Origin: Mariprofundaceae bacterium
GTDB lineage: Bacteria > Pseudomonadota > Zetaproteobacteria > Mariprofundales > Mariprofundaceae
Length of the DNA: 18,560 nucleotides
Assembly: GCA_027018975.1 (NCBI GenBank)
Contig: JALUXN010000070.1
Location: 1 to 18,560 of the forward strand
Direction of reading: 5' to 3'
Both the position numbers and the translations under genes were made by a program. Positions 14,452 through 18,560 of this stretch are shown piece after piece. Each line of letters starts with the position of its first letter. The stretch's first letter is position 1. The notes under the pieces were generated by a model. The model was not told the origin of the DNA. It saw only the letters and a program-made list of their open reading frames with translations, and did no database searches.

Positions 14452-14476
14452 AATCCCGACTAAAAGTGTCAAGTAT
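14452..14476 (-). promoter_or_regulatory. Candidate IscR type-1-like operator over the mrp promoter
   Basis: This imperfect 25-base palindrome reads, on the minus strand, ATACTTGACAC then TTT then TAGTCGGGATT. I compared it with the E. coli IscR type-1 consensus as I remember it (outer halves ATASYYGACTR and YAGTCRRSTAT around a WWW centre); 21 of 25 positions agree. It contains a perfect -35 hexamer TTGACA (minus strand, 14467-14472). A good -10 at standard spacing is not evident. It lies 33 bases before the mrp start, in the shared mrp/tsaE gap. Whether the genome encodes IscR cannot be seen here. Confidence 0.5.
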
Positions 14477-14534
14477 TTTGCGTGGTGATCGCTGTGCGGT
14501 TTGATTATGGTTGGCCTGTGCCGAGGAGGTGGCT

Positions 14535-14972
14535 GTGCAGTGCTATGAGGTGTGTTCCGAGACAGAGAGTGAAGCAGTGGCGGTGCGTTTTGCGGCCGCA
14601 CTGAAGCCGGGTGATGTGGTGGCGTTATCGGGTGAGCTGGGGGCGGGCAAAAGTCTCTTTTGTCGAGCGGTGATGCGTGCGCTGGGGGTGGAGGATGAGG
14701 CGCTGCCGAGCCCGACGTATGCCGTCATTCAGGAGTATGATGGTGCGGCATGTCGGGTGGCGCATATGGATTGGTATCGGTTGGAGGATGCCCTGGAGAT
14801 CGAGATGCTGGGCGTGCGGGAGTATCTGCAGCCACCGTGGGTGACGCTGATTGAGTGGCCGGAGCGGGCGCCAGCGCTGTTGCCGGCACAGTCGTATCGG
14901 GTGCAGATTGCGCTGTTGGATGGTGCGCCGAGGGGGCGGCGGATTGTGATTCTGAACAGTTCCGGCACGTAG
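14535..14972 (+). CDS. tsaE: tRNA t6A biosynthesis ATPase TsaE
   Basis: TsaE is the P-loop ATPase partner of TsaB and TsaD that resets the complex making N6-threonylcarbamoyladenosine at tRNA position 37. I chose GTG 14535 because GAGGAGG (14523-14529) sits five bases upstream; this gives 145 residues, near the family norm. In-frame alternatives at 14511 (TTG) and 14529 (GTG) fit less well. Walker A is GELGAGKS (33-40), then PSPTYAVIQEY, HMDWYRL with D79, and LIEWPER with E107 and E110, all family hallmarks. It is divergent from mrp; the downstream gene faces it, so it appears monocistronic. Confidence 0.93.
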   Translation: MQCYEVCSETESEAVAVRFAAALKPGDVVALSGELGAGKSLFCRAVMRALGVEDEALPSPTYAVIQEYDGAACRVAHMDWYRLEDALEIEMLGVREYLQPPWVTLIEWPERAPALLPAQSYRVQIALLDGAPRGRRIVILNSSGT

Positions 14973-15011
14973 CTGAATAGCGACTCAGCTCGCGTTGCAA
15001 ACGCCCAACGA

Positions 15012-15051
15012 TTGAGCAATAAAATGGTAGACTCGCCATTTTGTTGCTCAA
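15012..15051. repeat. Near-perfect 16-bp inverted repeat between tsaE and the OmpA-domain gene
   Basis: TTGAGCAATAAAATGG (15012-15027) pairs with CCATTTTGTTGCTCAA (15036-15051) across an eight-base loop, with only one G-U type pair. Neither strand has a T-run after the stem, so it is not a canonical terminator. It may be a transcript-stabilising hairpin, a Rho-assisted end for tsaE, or one copy of a dispersed intergenic palindrome. Only one copy is in this window. Confidence 0.75.
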
Positions 15052-15067
15052 GAGTTACTCGCGTGGC

Positions 15068-15097
15068 AAAAAAACGGGTCGCCGAGGCGACCCGTTT
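15068..15097 (-). terminator. Intrinsic terminator of the OmpA-domain lipoprotein operon
   Basis: On the minus strand AAACGGGTCGC, loop CTCG, GCGACCCGTTT forms an 11-base-pair stem running into a seven-T tract. It lies 18 bases past the stop of the OmpA-domain gene. The plus strand shows only TTTG after the stem, so it serves mainly the minus-strand unit. Confidence 0.9.
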
Positions 15098-15115
15098 GCG
15101 GTGTTGCTGTTGCGC

Positions 15116-15787
15116 TTATTTCAGTACGCGCAGTTCGACGCGGCGGTTTTTGGCGCGTCCCTCCTCAGTTGAGTTGTCGGCAATCGGCTGTGATTCGCCA
15201 TAGCCCTTGGAGGTCAGGCGGGATGCATCAATGCCGTGCTCCTGCAGGTAGGCCATCACACTGGCTGCCCGGCGCTCGGATAGCTGCTGATTGTAGTCGG
15301 CAGAGCCGGTGCTGTCGGTGTGTGCGGCGACTTCCACGCGAATATCCGGCCGTTTGACGAGCGTCTCCACGGCGGCATCGAGGATAGCTGTGGAGGTGCG
15401 GGTCAGCGTGGCGCTGTTGTATTCGAATTGAACGCCTTTCAGCTCGATAATCTCCTGCTTGACGGGAGCAGGCTTCGGAGCCGGCTTGGGTGCGCAGTTG
15501 ATTTTGGCCTGCTTCTTCGCTGCTTTTGCTTTGTTGAGCGCATCTTCGGTGAGCTGCTGATTCTCTTCCGGGTGGTAGTCAGTTTCGCTCAATTCGTGGG
15601 CTGCCCAGTAGAGCGAGGCGACCGCTTCAGCCTGCAGTTTTGGTGCGCACTTTTCGGCACCGGCCGCTTTGGCATCGGCGATGGCGGCACGGGCATCGGC
15701 GAGTTCAGCACGGTCGATATTCAGCGGCGCTGTAGAGCATGCTGTCATGGAGAGCAGTGCGGCGGTGATCGAGATACGTTTCATCAT
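15116..15787 (-). CDS. OmpA-domain peptidoglycan-associated lipoprotein
   Basis: This is probably an outer-membrane lipoprotein tethered to peptidoglycan. The 223-residue product has a signal peptide, MKRISITAALLSMTAC, with a candidate lipid-modified C17 (M at -3 makes the lipobox imperfect). An alanine-rich helical region follows (residues 24-95, resembling DUF4398-type proteins), then a Pro/Ala/Lys linker (residues 99-110) and a C-terminal OmpA domain (residues 115-223). That domain contains HTDSTGSADYNQQLSERRA (D158, R172/R173) and NRRVEL, the residues that grip diaminopimelate in homologues. Two adjacent ATGs (15787, 15784) are possible; the first overlaps the upstream stop by four bases. 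It is the second gene of a two-gene unit. Confidence 0.88.
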   Translation of the reverse strand: MMKRISITAALLSMTACSTAPLNIDRAELADARAAIADAKAAGAEKCAPKLQAEAVASLYWAAHELSETDYHPEENQQLTEDALNKAKAAKKQAKINCAPKPAPKPAPVKQEIIELKGVQFEYNSATLTRTSTAILDAAVETLVKRPDIRVEVAAHTDSTGSADYNQQLSERRAASVMAYLQEHGIDASRLTSKGYGESQPIADNSTEEGRAKNRRVELRVLK

Positions 15788-16035
15788 TGTGCGCCCCCTG
15801 CTTTGGCAGCTTCTTCTTCGGCCATGTCAATAAACTGTTTGGCAACGGCGGTATCGTGTTGTGCCTTTTCCGCCGAGGCGACATCGGCCAGCTGCCGAGC
15901 CAAGTGTGCGTGGTAACTGTTGTTACCTTGCAGCTGTGCGTTCATGGCATCTGCGCGTTCATCCACACTCAAGAGCGCCGCATTGGCGGTCCATGAGCAT
16001 GAGACAAGCGCGAGGATCAGGGTGAATAATTTCAT
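15784..16035 (-). CDS. Small exported protein of unknown function
   Basis: I do not recognise a named family. From ATG 16035, which has AAAGGAG eight bases upstream, the product is 83 residues. The frame is open to 16113, but the extra residues (MTYRLPHARERAF and onward) lack a ribosome-binding site and would precede the signal peptide. The N-terminus MKLFTLILALVSCSWTANA is a secretion signal. It could be cut by signal peptidase I after ANA (residue 19), or lipidated at C13 in LVSC. The mature part is a charged, alanine-rich probable helix (ADAMNAQLQG, HLARQLADVASAEKAQHD). It overlaps the OmpA-domain gene by four bases, suggesting a joint envelope role (inference). Confidence 0.75.
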   Translation of the reverse strand: MKLFTLILALVSCSWTANAALLSVDERADAMNAQLQGNNSYHAHLARQLADVASAEKAQHDTAVAKQFIDMAEEEAAKAGGAQ

Positions 16036-16113
16036 CGTTCGTGCTCCTTTGTATGGTGTTGTTCCGAGCGCTTGAAAGGCGCGCTCACGGGCGTGTGGCA
16101 AGCGATACGTCAA

Positions 16114-16144
16114 CCATCACCCGCGGCACTATAGTGCGTGATGG
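16114..16144. promoter_or_regulatory. Palindromic element in the divergent gap before gcvT
   Basis: The 252-base gap 16036-16287 separates the small exported protein gene (-) from gcvT (+). It holds a perfect 12-base palindrome GCACTATAGTGC (16126-16137) flanked by CCATCAC (16114-16120) and GTGATGG (16138-16144), which pair with each other around a five-base bulge. A smaller GAGCGC/GCGCTC hairpin lies at 16066-16086. The central TATAGT could be a -10 element, but I found no matching -35 on either strand. An operator or cruciform is possible. I saw no glycine riboswitch motif here. Confidence 0.45.
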
Positions 16145-16287
16145 GTGAATTTACAGGGTAAATATTGCCTATGCGGGTTGGCAGCGTGTTGTGATTTGTG
16201 TTTGGGGTGTGCATTGGATACGGTTTGGGCACCTGTTGCGGCGCGCAGTTAGGTTGAGATGAACTGATCTGATCTAAAGGAAAGGAT

Positions 16288-17382
16288 ATGACCGAATTAC
16301 AGAAAACCCCACTCTTTGATGCGCATGTAGCGCTGGGCGGCAAGATGGTACCGTTTGCCGGCTTTGCAATGCCGGTGCAGTACACAAACGGCGCGCTCAA
16401 GGAGTACACCTTTGTGCGCGAGGGCGGTGCCGGCCTGTTTGATATTACCCACATGGGGCAGGTGCGGGTCAGCGGCAGCGGCGCGCTCGATTTTCTCCAG
16501 TATGTTACTACCAACGATGTCGCCAAACTGGCTGTCGGACAGGTGCACTACTCGGCGCTGCTCAATGAGCGCGGTACCTTTATCGACGATATCACCACCT
16601 ACAAAATCTCCGACAGCGAATACTATCTCTGCATCAACGCCGCCAATCGCCATAAGGATGTCGCCCATCTGCAGGCGCAGGCGGCGAATTTTGATGTCAG
16701 CGTGGTGGATGAGTCGGATGCGACCACACTGCTGGCACTGCAGGGCGCAGCGGCGCAGGCGGCATTGCAGCCGCTGGTGGATGGTGATCTGGAGGAGATC
16801 GGCTACTACAAATTCGCGCAGGTTCAGGTGGCCGGCAGTGCGGGAATTGTGTCGCGCACCGGGTACACCGGCGAGGATGGTTTTGAGATCTATATCCCCA
16901 ACAGCATCGCCAATGATGTGTGGTCCAAACTGTTGGCCGCCGGTGCTGAGCCGATCGGACTGGCTGCGCGCGATATGCTGCGCACCGAGATGGGCTATGC
17001 GCTCTATGGCCACGAAATTTCCGACAGCGTGACGCCGGTGGAGGCGAAATTGATGTGGATCACCAAGCTCGACAAGGGCGATTTCATCGGCCGGGCAGCG
17101 GCGGCGGCACGCAAGGCAGCCGGGCCGCAGAAACGTCTGATTGCCTTGAAACTGACCGGCCGCGGCATTCCTCGCGAGCACTATCCGGTCTATGTCGATG
17201 GTGCAGCCAGCGGCGAAATCACCTCCGGCATGCACTCGCCGATGGCGGGCGGGGTTGCGCTGGCTTATGTAAAACCCGAACATGCGGAGTCCGGCGCGCT
17301 GAGTGTCGAGATTCGCGGCAAGCAAGTAGCAGCCGAGCGCACCACGCTCCCCTTTGTGCGCAGCAATGTGCGACGCAACTAA
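16288..17382 (+). CDS. gcvT: Glycine cleavage system T protein (aminomethyltransferase)
   Basis: GcvT takes the aminomethyl group from the lipoyl arm of H protein, releases ammonia and passes the one-carbon unit to tetrahydrofolate as 5,10-methylene-THF. The 364-residue product has the family length and layout. The N-terminal part is TPLFDAHVALGGKMVPFAGF, then GGAGLFDITHMGQVRVSG, DFLQYVTTNDV and FIDDITTYK. RTGYTGEDGFEIYIP and GLAARDMLRTEMGYALYGHE follow, and the barrel domain ends with HSPMAGGVALAYV. The ATG follows AAAGGAAAGGA. It starts the gcvT-gcvH-gcvPA operon. A long hairpin occupies the 154-base gap before gcvH. Confidence 0.96.
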   Translation: MTELQKTPLFDAHVALGGKMVPFAGFAMPVQYTNGALKEYTFVREGGAGLFDITHMGQVRVSGSGALDFLQYVTTNDVAKLAVGQVHYSALLNERGTFIDDITTYKISDSEYYLCINAANRHKDVAHLQAQAANFDVSVVDESDATTLLALQGAAAQAALQPLVDGDLEEIGYYKFAQVQVAGSAGIVSRTGYTGEDGFEIYIPNSIANDVWSKLLAAGAEPIGLAARDMLRTEMGYALYGHEISDSVTPVEAKLMWITKLDKGDFIGRAAAAARKAAGPQKRLIALKLTGRGIPREHYPVYVDGAASGEITSGMHSPMAGGVALAYVKPEHAESGALSVEIRGKQVAAERTTLPFVRSNVRRN

Positions 17383-17489
17383 TTCAGCTCATCCCACGGT
17401 GTGTCCGCTAGCAACGTTGAACATGCTCATGTGCAACAGCACACTGCGCGTGTTCGCCTTGCTATCGAACACACCGTGGGCGATCTGAA
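17383..17489 (+). other. Long imperfect hairpin between gcvT and gcvH
   Basis: Almost the whole gap after the gcvT stop folds back on itself. The helices, from the outside in, are TTCAG/CTGAA, CCCACGGTGTGT/ACACACCGTGGG (12 perfect pairs), CG/CG, TAGCAA/TTGCTA, GAACA/TGTTC and TGTGC/GCACA, with small internal loops and an AACA apex at 17435-17438. No T-run follows; instead an AT-rich stretch and the gcvH ribosome-binding site GGAGAG come next. It could protect or separate the gcvT and gcvH messages. I cannot exclude a tiny insertion element, but I see no target duplication. Confidence 0.75.
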
Positions 17490-17536
17490 CAGTTAACATT
17501 GATTTGTTTTGATTTAATAATCCAACGGAGAGAGAT

Positions 17537-17911
17537 ATGACAATTCCTGCTGACCTGAAATTCACCAAAGAGCATGAGTGGGTGCGCATCGATGGCGACA
17601 CGGCCACCTTCGGCATCACCGACCATGCACAGGAGGCGCTCGGTGACATCGTCTTTGTCGAGCTGCCGGAGATTGGCCGCACTATTGAGGCTGGTGAAGC
17701 CTATGCGGTGGTTGAGTCGGTCAAGGCGGTGTCCGATGTCTATGCACCGGTTGCCGGCGATGTGGTCGAGGTCAACGAGGCGCTCGAAGGCGAGCCGGAA
17801 TTGGTCAACAGCGACCCCTATGGCGCCGGCTGGATCGCCAAGGTCACCATCGGCGACGGCCAAGTCGAGCTGCTCAACGACGATGAGTACGCCACCTTCC
17901 TCGAAGAGTAA
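17537..17911 (+). CDS. gcvH: Glycine cleavage system H protein
   Basis: GcvH is the lipoyl carrier that shuttles the aminomethyl group between the P, T and L proteins. The 124-residue product has the usual fold markers: KFTKEHEWVRIDGDTATFGI, ITDHAQEALGDIVFVELPE, the lipoylation motif VVESVKAVSDVYAP with the modified lysine at K63, and the C-terminal NSDPYGAGWIAKV, then LLNDDEYATFLEE. The ATG at 17537 follows ACGGAGAGAG. It is separated from gcvT by the long hairpin and from gcvPA by a second hairpin, which could allow a different mRNA abundance for the carrier protein (inference). Confidence 0.97.
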   Translation: MTIPADLKFTKEHEWVRIDGDTATFGITDHAQEALGDIVFVELPEIGRTIEAGEAYAVVESVKAVSDVYAPVAGDVVEVNEALEGEPELVNSDPYGAGWIAKVTIGDGQVELLNDDEYATFLEE

Positions 17912-17932
17912 TCGTTTCATTCAACCCCACGC

Positions 17933-17958
17933 AGGGCGGTGAGTGCATTCGCCGCCCT
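17933..17958 (+). terminator. Hairpin between gcvH and gcvPA, possible weak terminator
   Basis: AGGGCGGTGAG (17933-17943) pairs with TTCGCCGCCCT (17948-17958) including two G-U pairs, with loop TGCA. The following CGCTATTTTC is only a weak U-tract, displaced by four bases. It probably acts as an attenuator or a 3'-end stabiliser for the gcvH message rather than a full stop, since gcvPA follows in the same direction 41 bases on. Confidence 0.5.
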
Positions 17959-17998
17959 CGCTATTTTCATCCCCCACTTCCACATACAGGATACAATC

Positions 17999-18560
17999 AT
18001 GCGTTTTCTTCCCCATACCGATCATGACAGGGCGAGCATGCTGGCGGCGATTGGCGTTGACGATATGCGCGCGCTGTTTGCCGATATTCCGGCTGAATTT
18101 CATCTGCCGCAGGGCAGCCTGAATCTGCCCGACGGCCTCTCCGAGGCGGCGATTGTGCGCAAGTTCACCGCCGCCGCAGAGCAGAATTGCCACGCCATGA
18201 ACAGCAGCTACTTCCTCGGCGGCGGCACCTATCACCACTTCGTGCCGGCGGTGGTCGATTACGTGATTTCGCGCGGTGAGTTTTTGACCGCCTACACCCC
18301 CTATCAGCCGGAGATTTCGCAGGGCACGCTGCAGGCGCTGTTTGAGTTTCAGACCATGATTGCGCGGCTCACCGGCATGGATGTCGCCAACGCCTCGATG
18401 TATGAGGCAGCCACCGCCACGGCGGAAGCGGCGCTGATGGCGCGGCGGGTGACACGCAAAACACGCGTGGTGATGGCCGGCTCCGTCAATCCGCGCTACC
18501 GCAGCGTCACCGCCAACTATCTCTCCCGCCTCGATGGCGAATATGTGGAAATCGCCAGCG
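17999..18560 (+). CDS. gcvPA: Glycine dehydrogenase (decarboxylating) subunit 1, N-terminal part
   Basis: The P protein decarboxylates glycine using PLP and loads the aminomethyl group on H protein. The ATG at 17999 has AGGA seven bases upstream. The 187 visible codons run off the right edge, so the gene is partial only because of the window. It opens MRFLPHTDHDRASMLAAIGV, then LFADIPAEFHLPQG, FLGGGTYHHFVPAVVDYVIS, FLTAYTPYQPEISQGTLQ and ANASMYEAATATAEA. The short start with HTDHD is characteristic of GcvPA, the N-terminal subunit of the split form (usually about 450 residues). A separate gcvPB should follow outside the window (prediction). The single-chain GcvP has a different N-terminus. 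Confidence 0.92.
   Translation, partial: MRFLPHTDHDRASMLAAIGVDDMRALFADIPAEFHLPQGSLNLPDGLSEAAIVRKFTAAAEQNCHAMNSSYFLGGGTYHHFVPAVVDYVISRGEFLTAYTPYQPEISQGTLQALFEFQTMIARLTGMDVANASMYEAATATAEAALMARRVTRKTRVVMAGSVNPRYRSVTANYLSRLDGEYVEIAS

Noticed and set aside
14973..15115. Small ORFs starting at both ends of the inverted repeat after tsaE
   Set aside because: They begin with TTG inside the palindrome arms, lack ribosome-binding sites, and run into known genes or antisense sequence.
16036..16287. Glycine riboswitch upstream of gcvT
   Set aside because: I looked for the characteristic tandem aptamer motifs and found none; the gap is also too short for a tandem aptamer plus expression platform with the other elements present.
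16297..17325. 342-codon open frame on the minus strand opposite gcvT
   Set aside because: It is the antisense shadow of a well-identified gcvT; the translation shows no family resemblance, and the shadow arises from codon bias.
17493..17521. Possible separate promoter for gcvH (TTAACA, 17 bp, AATAAT)
   Set aside because: Both hexamers look acceptable, but the predicted transcript would start near 17528, inside the gcvH ribosome-binding site, so productive translation is doubtful.
1..18560. CRISPR arrays, tRNA/rRNA genes, insertion sequences, prophage or defence genes
   Set aside because: No repeated spacer structure, no cloverleaf or rRNA sequence, no transposase or integrase motifs, and all long frames are explained by core genes.

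Overview
This is a core-genome stretch of a Gram-negative bacterium, very probably a proteobacterium. It carries MurJ, an OmpA-domain lipoprotein and a glycine cleavage operon, and its coding GC looks moderate at roughly mid-50s %. The ribosomal cluster runs secY-adk-infA-rpmJ-rpsM with no map gene. That order differs from the usual Gammaproteobacteria (secY-rpmJ-rpsM), Betaproteobacteria (secY-infA-rpmJ) and Alphaproteobacteria (secY-adk-rpsM) arrangements. Together with a split glycine dehydrogenase (gcvPA) it would fit a deep-branching lineage such as Zetaproteobacteria, but that placement is a guess from memory.

Layout. Bases 1-10417 (+) hold the end of the S10 operon and the complete spc and alpha operons: rpsC (partial), rplP, rpmC, rpsQ, rplN, rplX, rplE, rpsN, rpsH, rplF, rplR, rpsE, rpmD, rplO, secY, adk, infA, rpmJ, rpsM, rpsK, rpsD, rpoA, rplQ. 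The genes are packed with 4-bp overlaps or short gaps, and many stop codons are fused to the next Shine-Dalgarno sequence. The cluster ends at a hairpin terminator near 10450-10484. Bases 10483-12859 (-) hold an overlapping pair, murJ then a PolB-type 3'-5' exonuclease. Next comes rpsU (+) as a one-gene unit with a clear sigma-70 promoter and a textbook terminator. It is followed by mrp/apbC (-) and the divergent tsaE (+). A two-gene minus-strand unit encodes a small exported protein and an OmpA-domain lipoprotein. From 16288 to the right edge lies the gcvT-gcvH-gcvPA operon (+), with gcvPA cut by the window end.

How the genes work together. Most of the window is translation and transcription machinery: ribosomal proteins, IF-1, RNA polymerase alpha, and TsaE for the tRNA t6A modification. 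SecY and Adk are embedded in it. MurJ and the OmpA-like lipoprotein serve the cell envelope. Mrp serves Fe-S cluster delivery, and GcvT/H/P serve glycine and one-carbon metabolism, with GcvH carrying the lipoyl arm.

I found no mobile element, CRISPR array, tRNA, rRNA or obvious novel multi-gene system. The most interesting signals are non-coding. They are an IscR type-1-like palindrome over the mrp promoter, a roughly 107-nt imperfect hairpin filling the gcvT-gcvH gap, a GNRA-capped hairpin before rpmJ, a 16-bp inverted repeat after tsaE, and a palindrome in the divergent region before gcvT.
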